A stretch of 64,000 nt of DNA from Oscillospiraceae bacterium (GCA_015064895.1 SVRI01000001.1:300043-364042), one strand, 5' to 3'; shown: positions 26,410 to 34,979, numbered from the stretch's first letter. Translations and numbers: made by a program. The notes: generated by a model from the sequence alone, not told the origin.

Positions 26410-28797
26410 ATGAAAAGAATAAAGCAAACCATTCTATTACTTGTTTTGACAATTTTAATATGTACCGTGACAGCTTTTGCACAAAGTCCTGAAATAACCG
26501 GCACTTCCGTGCGTATAGAAGAGCCTGTCGGCATTCGTGTGATTGCTGAAATCGGCGCAGACTTTGCCGAAAGCTCTGTCGAAGAATATGGTTTTCTTGT
26601 TGCCCGTAAGGTGTTTCTTACTAAAGACGGTCTTGAAAATACAGACCTGACACTGGACAGCGGTGTCCGTTACACGAAGGGCATTTCGTATGGATTTGAA
26701 AACGGAGAGCCGGTCGACCGCTTCTTTGACAAAAACGATGAGATAGTTGCTTTTGCTGCAAATGCTCACGGTGTACCCGAACGTTTTTATTCCGAATCAC
26801 TTGTAGTACGTCCTTATGCCGTTTTGAAAGACGGCAGTGTAAGTTACGGTGCTCCGACTCAAACGAGCATTTACGGCGAAGCCAAAAAACTTGCCGCCGA
26901 TACCGACCTTTATGAGTCGCTGTCAAACGAACAAAAAGCGTTAGTTTACGGTGTTATACTTGCGGTTGAGGGCGAGCCTTATATCCTTAACAGGGACGAT
27001 TTTCGGATTGTACTTTCAAGCGAGGTTGTCAAGAACGAGAACCCTTCATATTCTGTAAGTTACAAGCTTTTTAACCCATTTACAGGGGAGATTCTTGAAA
27101 GTGTCAAGGGAAGAAAGAGATCTAAAATTCGCAGTGAAATCGACGAAATGCTTTTGTCTTCCGGCTGTATTGTCCCCGTGTATGACGGTGTTGTTCAGGA
27201 CACAACAGAGGGGTATGTTGTTGGCAACATTTCCGATTTTGTACCTATGTGGATTGGAAATACCGACCTTGACGAAGGCAGAATATACCTCTCGGTATAC
27301 GATAAAACCCTTGCCTGCAAGGACTGTATAGGTGAATATATATCGGAAAATCCGATGTCTGTATCGGCCAACATCAATACACCCGTGTCCGTTTTTGGCG
27401 GAAAACTTGAAAATCCGCAGTTTGCTTTGTCGGATATGACAAGGGTTGTCTCAAAGGATAAGTCCCTTCTTTGCCGAAACGGTGATGTTTACTCCGACTA
27501 TGTAAAGGCATATGTTTCGATTGATGCAAGCCAAAATGCCGAATATATTATTGTTATTTCGGATACAGACGAAAGTATAACAGATGAAAAGTGTCAAAAA
27601 CACACATTTTTTGACGTAAGCTTTTATATTGACGGTGAGCTTTACGAAACAAGAAGCGTGCTTTTCGGCACAAGCACAAGTCTTCCCGAAGTTCCCGAAA
27701 AGGACGGCTACACCTTCCTCTACTGGTCGCAGTCTGAGAACGGCGAGGCGGTAAATGTTGAATCGGAAGTGATTACTCAAAGCACAACTTATTACGCCGT
27801 ATTTGAAAAAAATCCCGTTTACTATGAAGTAAAGTTCATAGTAAACGGCGAGGAATATGCGTCACAGCAGGTACTTGAGGGCGAGTGCTCTACACTTCCG
27901 CAAACTCCCGAAAAGGACGGCTACACCTTCCTTTACTGGTCGCAGTCTGAGAACGGAGAGCCTGTAGACGTCGAATCAAATGCAATAACCCAAAACACCT
28001 CATACCATGCCGTGTTCAAGAAAAATCCCGTATACTATGAAGTAAAGTTTACGGTAGACGGCGAGGAATATGTTTCCGTACAGGTGCTTGAGGGTGAGTG
28101 TCCTACACTTCCGCAAGAGCCTCAACTTGAAGGATATGCCTTCCTCGGCTGGTCTATATCTGAAAACGGAGCAGTTGTATATCCCGAAGACATCCCTGTA
28201 AATTCCGATGCAGTATACTTTGCCGTATTTGAAAAGCTGATAGTCTACCACAGTGTTACATTTATTTTTGACGGACAGATACTCACAGAGTATAAAGTAC
28301 TGTCGGGCGATGCGGTAAATGCACCCGAAAATGTACCCGAAACGGCAGAGGAATATAAGTTTATGGGCTGGTCAATGGAAAATGACAATGACAGAACAGG
28401 CATTATTGATGTTTCTTCCGTTACCATTGAAAGCGATACGGTTTTCTATTCCGTAATTATAACAAATCCCAACTCCGAGGAATTTATGCTCAAGATTAAC
28501 AAGGGATATGATGAGCTTGACAAAATCAAGCGAGTTACGGGAAACGCAAAGAAGGCACTTACCTTAATCAGAGATACCATTAAACTTGTCATCGATGATG
28601 CAAACGATTTCAAATATGTCGACCGAAACTATGTAATTGACATTTACGGCGATAAAATCGAGGAAGTTAAAAAGATAATCAAGGTAGATATGACAGAAGC
28701 GGAAAGAAGCCAGTTTGCAAATCTCATAAAGAGTAACGTAACAGACGAGGTTGAAGAATTCCTCAAGGTTTACTTCAAATTCACCATAGAAATATAA
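26410..28797 (+). CDS. Secreted surface protein: DP(V/M)GIR domain + S-layer-C-terminal-like module + four InlB-type B-repeats
   Basis: Signal peptide; VRIEEPVGIRVIAEIGADF...EEYGFLVARKV; YKLFNPFTGEILESV...DVYSDYVKAYVSIDASQNAEYIIVISD; repeats such as GYTFLYWSQSENGEAVNVESEVITQSTTYYAVFEK. Confidence 0.85.
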   Translation: MKRIKQTILLLVLTILICTVTAFAQSPEITGTSVRIEEPVGIRVIAEIGADFAESSVEEYGFLVARKVFLTKDGLENTDLTLDSGVRYTKGISYGFENGEPVDRFFDKNDEIVAFAANAHGVPERFYSESLVVRPYAVLKDGSVSYGAPTQTSIYGEAKKLAADTDLYESLSNEQKALVYGVILAVEGEPYILNRDDFRIVLSSEVVKNENPSYSVSYKLFNPFTGEILESVKGRKRSKIRSEIDEMLLSSGCIVPVYDGVVQDTTEGYVVGNISDFVPMWIGNTDLDEGRIYLSVYDKTLACKDCIGEYISENPMSVSANINTPVSVFGGKLENPQFALSDMTRVVSKDKSLLCRNGDVYSDYVKAYVSIDASQNAEYIIVISDTDESITDEKCQKHTFFDVSFYIDGELYETRSVLFGTSTSLPEVPEKDGYTFLYWSQSENGEAVNVESEVITQSTTYYAVFEKNPVYYEVKFIVNGEEYASQQVLEGECSTLPQTPEKDGYTFLYWSQSENGEPVDVESNAITQNTSYHAVFKKNPVYYEVKFTVDGEEYVSVQVLEGECPTLPQEPQLEGYAFLGWSISENGAVVYPEDIPVNSDAVYFAVFEKLIVYHSVTFIFDGQILTEYKVLSGDAVNAPENVPETAEEYKFMGWSMENDNDRTGIIDVSSVTIESDTVFYSVIITNPNSEEFMLKINKGYDELDKIKRVTGNAKKALTLIRDTIKLVIDDANDFKYVDRNYVIDIYGDKIEEVKKIIKVDMTEAERSQFANLIKSNVTDEVEEFLKVYFKFTIEI

Positions 28798-28801
28798 TAG
28801 A

Positions 28802-28828
28802 AGCACACCGCTTTGGCGGTGTGCTTTT
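28802..28828. terminator. Bidirectional terminator between convergent genes
   Basis: AAGCACACCGCTTTGGCGGTGTGCTTTT. Confidence 0.85.
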
Positions 28829-28831
28829 CAG

Positions 28832-29074
28832 TTATCTGATTTCTTGCTCAAGGTTGTCAAACTCGGGTGTTGAAAAGAATTCTCCCAGAGTTATTTCCAG
28901 ACCGTCACAGAATTTCTTTATGGTTCTTATGGATATTTCACGTCTTGATTTGTCCATCATGCTGTAGGCTGTTGACGGAGTTACACCCGAAATGTTTGCA
29001 AGCTCATTGATTTTTATATTTCTTTCTTCACATAGTTGAGTAAAGCGGTTTACCACTGCGTCTTTTATGTCCAT
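28832..29074 (-). CDS. XRE-family HTH transcriptional regulator
   Basis: MDIKDAVVNRFTQLCEERNIKINELANISGVTPSTAYSMMDKSRREISIRTIKKFCDGLEITLGEFF; start at 29074 with SD aaggagg; the track start (29131) is upstream. Confidence 0.92.
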   Translation of the reverse strand: MDIKDAVVNRFTQLCEERNIKINELANISGVTPSTAYSMMDKSRREISIRTIKKFCDGLEITLGEFFSTPEFDNLEQEIR

Positions 29075-29108
29075 TTTTTTAATCCTCCTTAGTAATATTG
29101 TAAAAAAT

Positions 29109-29140
29109 ATTACGTTTTTGCGTATACGCACTTGCGTAAT
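29109..29140. promoter_or_regulatory. Candidate operator palindrome in divergent XRE/protease intergenic region
   Basis: ATTACGTTTTTGCGTATACGCACTTGCGTAAT: ATTACG...CGTAAT arms around perfect CGTATACG. Confidence 0.5.
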
Positions 29141-29214
29141 AGATGGACTTGTGATAAAATAATGTAAAAATACACGTATATGTTGTATTTTGCAAACAAT
29201 TAACCATTAGTTGA

Positions 29215-29243
29215 TTGACATACAAGTGTATAGATGATATACT
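29215..29243 (+). promoter_or_regulatory. Promoter TTGACA-17 nt-TATACT
   Basis: TTGACA 29215-29220, TATACT 29238-29243. Confidence 0.75.
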
Positions 29244-29272
29244 GAAAATATTAAAACCGAGGAGATGATTTT

Positions 29273-30391
29273 ATCAAAAACAGCAGAAAAGCAGTTGCCT
29301 TGATTCTGGCAGTATGCTCTATACTATTACTAACCTCTTTTGAAAGCGCAGATGTTAAGGTATACGTAAACGGAATGAGAGTAAATCAGCCGGCATATAT
29401 ACAGGACGGCTCCACATATATTCCTCTTCGTGCCGTTAGTGAAACTATGGGAGCAGAGGTTGAGTGGGATGCAAAAACACGAAGTGTGTACGTTTCCTAT
29501 ACCGAAGACGATGCCGTTTCAAAACTTGTTGAGGATGTCAGCAAAAGCGTTGTTACAATAGTGGGAAACTATGACGGCGACGGCGATGTATATAAGTATA
29601 ACAACCCAACAGCACACGGAAGCGGTGTTATATATAAGAGTAACGGATATATTATTACGAATGCCCATGTTGTGGAGAACATCAAGAATCTTACTGTTGT
29701 ATTGAATGACGGTCAGAGTCTTGCCGGAAAGGTGCTTCTTTCCAGTACCGAAGCAGATCTTGCGATAGTAAAAATAGATAAAATCGGCTTGAGTCCTGTA
29801 AAATTCGCAGAAAAGAGCACTATTCTTTCGGGAAAAACGGCTATTGCCATCGGGACACCTATTTCTCTTACCATGAGAAACACCGTAACCAAGGGTATTG
29901 TAAGCGGCTGTGACGTTGCGCTTCCCGATTCACACTATAAGCTTATTCAGACCGATGCTGCCATAAATCCCGGCAACAGCGGCGGGCCTCTTGTAAATGC
30001 AAAGGGTGAGCTTATAGGTATCAACTCCTCAAAGTTTGTAAGCACCGACATTGATAATATCGGCTTTGCAATTCCCGTTGATACGGTGAAGCACGTCATT
30101 TCCCTATATGATAAATACGGAAGATTTACTATTCCCGATCTCGGTTTTTCCTTCGATGAGAGCTGGGAGGCAAAGATAGGTCTTCCCACTAAGAAGGGGC
30201 TTATCGTCAAAAAGTCCGATGCAGATATTATTCCTGTGGGAGCTGAAGTTACAAAGGTTGGCGGTGTTGAGGTTCACAGCATTGCCGACTATAACGAGGC
30301 AATAAAGGTAAAGTATGACATGGATGTAAATGTGATATCTGTTACTTATATTCATAACGGCGAAACAGTTGAAACAAAAATTTACGGATAA
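29273..30391 (+). CDS. S1C/HtrA-like trypsin protease with copper-amine-oxidase-N stalk domain; start uncertain (ATC 29273 or TTG 29300)
   Basis: VKVYVNGMRVNQPAYIQDGSTYIPLRAVSETMGAEVEWDAKTRSVYV; GSGVIYKSNGYIITNAHVV, DLAIVKID, TDAAINPGNSGGPLVNAKGELIGIN catalytic motifs; PDZ-like tail. Confidence 0.88.
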   Translation: MKNSRKAVALILAVCSILLLTSFESADVKVYVNGMRVNQPAYIQDGSTYIPLRAVSETMGAEVEWDAKTRSVYVSYTEDDAVSKLVEDVSKSVVTIVGNYDGDGDVYKYNNPTAHGSGVIYKSNGYIITNAHVVENIKNLTVVLNDGQSLAGKVLLSSTEADLAIVKIDKIGLSPVKFAEKSTILSGKTAIAIGTPISLTMRNTVTKGIVSGCDVALPDSHYKLIQTDAAINPGNSGGPLVNAKGELIGINSSKFVSTDIDNIGFAIPVDTVKHVISLYDKYGRFTIPDLGFSFDESWEAKIGLPTKKGLIVKKSDADIIPVGAEVTKVGGVEVHSIADYNEAIKVKYDMDVNVISVTYIHNGETVETKIYG

Positions 30392-30409
30392 ATCAAAAGG
30401 AGAAAAAAG

Positions 30410-32296
30410 ATGAAAAAATTATCAGCATTTATTTTGGCAGCACTCTTGCTTATGACCTTTGTTTTTGCGGAAGATGCGGCAGACGAAAAAGTTAATGACG
30501 GCAGAGTTGAAATTGAATTCTGTGTCGGAGATGCAACACTTCTCATAAACGGCGAGGAAGTTACCGTTGAGAAGCCCTATGTTGTTGGCGAAGGTGTGAC
30601 ACTTGTACCCGTAAGAGTTATTACCGAGGCTTTTGGAGCAGAGGTTGGCTGGGAAGCATCTACCAAGACAATTACGCTTGAATATCCCGATGTAAGTATT
30701 GTTCTTCAGATAGGCAATCCCACAGCTGAAATCAACGGCAGAGCCGAAACTCTCCTTTCAGCTCCCGAGCTTACCGAAAACGGTTTTACAATGGTTCCTC
30801 TCCGTTTCATCTCGGAAAACTTCGGTGCAGAGGTGGGCTATGACAACGATACTAAGAGAATTACAGTTGTCAAAGAAACACTTGAAGAAGGAAACACCAT
30901 TGAAGGTGCCATTGAAAACAAGTATATAGGCGACAGCTATTACGGCTGGAGCATGGAAAACCCCAAGGATATGTTTCTTGATTACAGATCCTTTGACGGT
31001 ATGGAGACATACTTCCTTGATGACGAAGATTGCTGGATTGATATTTGCGTTTATCCTATCGATAAAGAATATGATTTTGACGACGATTTCGAATCATGGA
31101 AGAATCACTTTGAAGGCTTTACACTAATGAAGGCGGATAAGGATGATTCGGACGAAAATCATAAAACAATGCATCTTCAGGCAAAGAATAAGTATGTTTT
31201 CAGTGATGTATACGTTGTAGTAACAGATAAATATATTTATATGGCAGACGGCGGTTTTGTACCTGAATGTGCAAACAAGGATGAGTTTATGAGAATCCTT
31301 TCCACCTTCAAAACAGAGTATGAGGGTGAGGATATATACGACCTTTCCACTGTAAAGGACGGAATGAGAACATATGAAAACGAAGATATGAAGTTCTCGG
31401 TAGATATCCCCGAAAGCTTTGTTATGTCATCTGATGAGAGCGCAGTAAATGATTTCACATTTGTTTCTTCCGATCCCGAAGACAGCTATACCAATATTAA
31501 CATTAACATTTACTCCAAGGACAGTGTTAAGAGTGCAGAGGAGTTTGCAAAAAGCGAACAGCCCCGTGCCAAGGAGATTTATAACGAAAACATCAGCAAG
31601 GTAAGCGAGGTTGTCGAAAAGCAGTACGAAAACTTTACCGCTTACGAATATAGTCTTGACATTGAAACTGAGTTTTTCAACATTACTGCCGTTGATGCAT
31701 ATTTCGAACTGGGAGAATATGTTTACAACATCAGTTGCTCCGTTATGTACGACAATGAAGAGGAAAAGGCATATCCCGAAAAGATACTTTCCGGCTTCAA
31801 GGCAGAAGAACTTGACTTTGATGAAGTAGGTACAATTCTCTATACAGGTGCAAAACGAGAAGGTGTAACAGAAGTAGATGATATTCTCGGATGCAGTTTT
31901 GAAGTGCCCAAGGAATATGAGAAAATGACGTTGTCAAGCACCGGCGGCATTTATTCTGTACACAATGTAGGTGTATTTGCAATTATTGTGAATACAAGCG
32001 TAAAGTATACAAAGAGTGTATATAACGAATTTGTTGAAGGATTTGAGTTCCAGATTTCAAAGACAGAAAACACTGAAATTATTCAGGCTGCAAAGAATAA
32101 AACAATTGGCGGAAAAACATTCAAAAGCATCATCTATAAGCAGACAGAAGGAAATGTAGCCGCATATTCCGAGGTTTATTTTATTGTAGAAGACGGTGTT
32201 ATTTATATATTCCAGTCTACACTGCCTGATATTATTTATTCAGAAAGCTTGAGAAACGAGACAACTGAAATTCTCAGATCCATCGAATTCAATTAA
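30410..32296 (+). CDS. Copper amine oxidase N-terminal (stalk) domain secreted protein
   Basis: INGEEVTVEKPYVVGEGVTLVPVRVITEAFGAEVGWEASTKTITL...FTMVPLRFISENFGAEVGYDNDTKRITVVKE; signal peptide. Confidence 0.88.
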   Translation: MKKLSAFILAALLLMTFVFAEDAADEKVNDGRVEIEFCVGDATLLINGEEVTVEKPYVVGEGVTLVPVRVITEAFGAEVGWEASTKTITLEYPDVSIVLQIGNPTAEINGRAETLLSAPELTENGFTMVPLRFISENFGAEVGYDNDTKRITVVKETLEEGNTIEGAIENKYIGDSYYGWSMENPKDMFLDYRSFDGMETYFLDDEDCWIDICVYPIDKEYDFDDDFESWKNHFEGFTLMKADKDDSDENHKTMHLQAKNKYVFSDVYVVVTDKYIYMADGGFVPECANKDEFMRILSTFKTEYEGEDIYDLSTVKDGMRTYENEDMKFSVDIPESFVMSSDESAVNDFTFVSSDPEDSYTNININIYSKDSVKSAEEFAKSEQPRAKEIYNENISKVSEVVEKQYENFTAYEYSLDIETEFFNITAVDAYFELGEYVYNISCSVMYDNEEEKAYPEKILSGFKAEELDFDEVGTILYTGAKREGVTEVDDILGCSFEVPKEYEKMTLSSTGGIYSVHNVGVFAIIVNTSVKYTKSVYNEFVEGFEFQISKTENTEIIQAAKNKTIGGKTFKSIIYKQTEGNVAAYSEVYFIVEDGVIYIFQSTLPDIIYSESLRNETTEILRSIEFN

Positions 32297-32308
32297 TTTA
32301 AAAATAAG

Positions 32309-32340
32309 GAACCTGCTCTTAAAAGGGGCAGGTTCTTTTG
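32309..32340 (+). terminator. Rho-independent terminator
   Basis: GAACCTGCTCTTAAAAGGGGCAGGTTCTTTTG. Confidence 0.8.
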
Positions 32341-32389
32341 CAGAATGTATTCCGTCATTATTGACGGCTTTTTTATTTCCAAAATTCTG

Positions 32390-32418
32390 TTGACTGAAAC
32401 GCCAAATAGGTGTATAAT
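32390..32418 (+). promoter_or_regulatory. Promoter TTGACT-17 nt-TATAAT upstream of CobW-family genes
   Basis: TTGACT 32390-32395, TATAAT 32413-32418. Confidence 0.75.
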
Positions 32419-32489
32419 GATAATTAGTAGAAATATACACAAAATGGATACGTATATATGTTTGAAAAACGCGAAAGGATTGAAGAAAA

Positions 32490-33629
32490 ATGACAAAGAT
32501 TGATATTTTCTCAGGTTTTTTGGGTGCAGGCAAAACAACGCTTATAAAGAAACTCATTTCCGAAGGCTATAAGGGCGAAAAGCTTGTCCTTATCGAAAAC
32601 GAATTCGGCGAAATAGGTATTGACGGCGGATTTCTTAAGGAAGCAGGCATTCAGATAAACGAAATGAACTCGGGCTGTATCTGTTGCAGCCTTGTGGGCG
32701 ACTTTTCTAAAGCTTTAAAGCAGGTTATTGAAGAATACAGCCCCGACAGAATCCTCATTGAACCGAGTGGTGTCGGCAAGCTTTCCGACGTTATAAAGGC
32801 AGTAAAGGACGCTGAAATTCACGGTGCAGAGCTTGGTGCTTTCACAACCGTTGCAGATGCTACAAAGTGTAAGATTTACATGAAGAACTTCGGCGAATTT
32901 TATAACGACCAGATTGAAAATGCATCTACCATTTTCCTCAGCAGAACAACAGGCATGGCACAGGAAAAGATTGATAAGGCGGTAGAGCTTCTTCGTGAAA
33001 AGAACCCCACAGCCGTTATCGTTACAACAGACTGGGACAAACTTACGGGTGAGCAGATGATAAAGGCGATGGAAGAACGCAAGACCATGGAAGAACACCT
33101 CCATGAGCTTGAAGAAGAACATAAGCACCATCATCACGACCACGACGAGCATTGCAATTGCGGTTGCCATGACCATGAGCATCATCACCATGACCATGAC
33201 GAACATGAACATCACCATGAACACCACCACGACCACGACGAGCATTGCAATTGCGGTTGTCATGACCATGAGCATCATCACGACCATGAAGAACACGATG
33301 AGCATTGCACTTGCGGCTGTCATGACCATGACCACCACCATCACCACCACGCAGATGAAGTGTTCACAAGTGTAGGTGTTGAAACAACTCATAAGTTTAC
33401 AAAAGAACAGATAGAAAATATCCTCGACAGCCTTGACGATGAGCACGAATACGGCATTGTTTTAAGAGCCAAAGGCATCGTTGAAAACGAGGACGGAAGC
33501 TGGATTCACTTTGACTATGTACCCGGATGCCCCGACGTCAGAGAGGGCAGTGCCGACATCATCGGCAGAATCTGCGTAATCGGTTCAAAGATTGACGAGG
33601 GTAAGATAAAGGAATTATTCGCACTTTAA
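32490..33629 (+). CDS. CobW/COG0523-family G3E GTPase with long His/Asp/Cys-rich metal-binding insert
   Basis: Walker A GFLGAGKTTL; NSGCICCSL (CxCC-type motif); insert HHHHDHDEHCNCGCHDHEHHHHDHDEHEHHHEHHHDHDEHCNCGCHDHEHHHDHEEHDEHCTCGCHDHDHHHHHH. Confidence 0.93.
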   Translation: MTKIDIFSGFLGAGKTTLIKKLISEGYKGEKLVLIENEFGEIGIDGGFLKEAGIQINEMNSGCICCSLVGDFSKALKQVIEEYSPDRILIEPSGVGKLSDVIKAVKDAEIHGAELGAFTTVADATKCKIYMKNFGEFYNDQIENASTIFLSRTTGMAQEKIDKAVELLREKNPTAVIVTTDWDKLTGEQMIKAMEERKTMEEHLHELEEEHKHHHHDHDEHCNCGCHDHEHHHHDHDEHEHHHEHHHDHDEHCNCGCHDHEHHHDHEEHDEHCTCGCHDHDHHHHHHADEVFTSVGVETTHKFTKEQIENILDSLDDEHEYGIVLRAKGIVENEDGSWIHFDYVPGCPDVREGSADIIGRICVIGSKIDEGKIKELFAL

Positions 33630-33640
33630 TATGATTTTTA

Positions 33641-33763
33641 ACAATCCTCCCGTCAGTCTGCGACTGACACCCTCCTTTGCACAAGGAGGGCTTGCTTGGG
33701 ATTCGGCTCCCTTGTGTAAAGGGAGCTGTCATTGATATGAAATAGCAATGACTGAGGGATTGT
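33641..33763. repeat. Palindromic intergenic element (CCTCC..TGTCA..GGAGGATT type), copy 2
   Basis: AATCCTCCCGTCAGTctgcgACTGACACCCTCCTTTGCACAAGGAGGG...GGCTCCCTTGTGTAAAGGGAGCTGTCATTG...CAATGACTGAGGGATT. Confidence 0.75.
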
Positions 33764-33797
33764 GATTGCATACTATACAATTTTGAGAGGTAGAAAT

Positions 33798-34745
33798 ATG
33801 GAAATACCGGTATATTTGTTCACCGGCTTTCTCGATTCGGGAAAGACAAAATTTATTCAGGAAACACTTGAGGATGTCAACTTCAATAACGGCGAGAAAA
33901 TACTTCTTGTTGTCTGTGAAGAGGGCGAGGAAGAATATAACGAAGATAACTTCCCGGGAGATAATGTTGACGTCGTTTATATAGAGGATAAGAGCGAGCT
34001 CACAAAGGAAAACTTAACCGCAATTTCAAATAAAAGCGGTGCACAAAGGGTTCTTATCGAGTACAACGGCATGTGGATGCTGGACGAGCTTTATGCCGCA
34101 CTTCCCGATGCGTGGCTTGTTTATCAGGAAATGATGTTTGCCGAGGCTATGACCTTTGAAAACTATAACCAGAACATGAGACCTCTTGTGGGAGATAAAC
34201 TCAAAAGCTGTGAAATGTGCGTATTCAACAGAGCAAAGGCAGGCTTTGACAAAATGGCAATCCATAAGATTGTACGCAGTGTTTCGAGACGTGCTCAGAT
34301 TGCCTATGAATACGAATCGGGTGAAGTTGAATATGATGATATAGAAGATCCGCTTCCTTTCGATAAAAGCGCACCCGTAATTGTTATCGGCGATGACGAT
34401 TACGGTCTCTGGTACCGCGATTTTGCAGAGAACACAAGCGACTATATCGGCAAAACCGTTGAAATTACGGCACTTACCATGAGAAATAAGCTCATATCCG
34501 CAAAGAGCGAAATTATTGTAGGCAGACAGATTATGACATGCTGTGCTGACGATATCACCTATAAAGGACTTCTCTGCAAAACACCTAATGCCAAGGACTT
34601 TGCACAGGGCGAATGGGTAAAGCTTACGGCAAAGATTTCATTTGAAAAGCACAGAGTATACCGTGATGAAAAGGGTCCTGTGCTGACGGCTGTTTCTTTT
34701 GAAAAGACAGAGGCTCCTGCAAAACCCGTTGCAGATTTCTTTTAG
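33798..34745 (+). CDS. CobW-family GTP-binding protein (divergent paralog)
   Basis: MEIPVYLFTGFLDSGKTKFIQETLEDVNF...KILLVVCEEGEEEY...QRVLIEYNGMWMLDELYAAL...CEMCVFNRAK; ATG 33798 chosen. Confidence 0.82.
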   Translation: MEIPVYLFTGFLDSGKTKFIQETLEDVNFNNGEKILLVVCEEGEEEYNEDNFPGDNVDVVYIEDKSELTKENLTAISNKSGAQRVLIEYNGMWMLDELYAALPDAWLVYQEMMFAEAMTFENYNQNMRPLVGDKLKSCEMCVFNRAKAGFDKMAIHKIVRSVSRRAQIAYEYESGEVEYDDIEDPLPFDKSAPVIVIGDDDYGLWYRDFAENTSDYIGKTVEITALTMRNKLISAKSEIIVGRQIMTCCADDITYKGLLCKTPNAKDFAQGEWVKLTAKISFEKHRVYRDEKGPVLTAVSFEKTEAPAKPVADFF

Positions 34746-34779
34746 AACGAACATGGTTTGACTGCCGTAACGAGGCTGA

Positions 34780-34979
34780 CCAAACGCAATAAGATTAGCA
34801 CTCACCAATTGGAGGGAGAAGCCGCCCACGGCAAGAGGGAGGGTCAGCGCAGACTCTCCGAGACTTCCGCTTTTTGATATCATTGCTGTCGAGCCACTCC
34901 CTCGTTGAGTGGGAGCGTTTTTGGTTTCTTTTGTCGCGGGACAAAAGAAACTCGACACCGCAGTGTCGAAACACTCCCC
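34780..34979. repeat. Composite intergenic repeat-like region with stacked hairpins
   Basis: CCACTCCCTCGTTGAGTGGGAGCGTTTTT; GGTTTCTTTTGTCGCGGGACAAAAGAAACT; CTCGACACCGCAGTGTCGA. Two short overlapping minus-strand ORFs here look non-coding. Confidence 0.6.

Noticed and set aside
29265-29303. ATG 29265 as protease start
   Set aside because: Its frame reads ATG ATT TTA TCA AAA ACA GCA GAA AAG CAG TTG CCT TGA, i.e. it terminates after 12 codons and is out of frame with the protease.
33120-33360. CRISPR-like direct repeats in the His-rich region
   Set aside because: Repeats are in-frame codons for HDHDEHC(N/T)CGCHDHEHH; no unique spacers of constant length.
32715-33446. 243-aa antisense ORF with Met/Val runs (VVVMVVVMVMTAAS...)
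   Set aside because: Reverse complement of the His-rich insert of the CobW-family gene.
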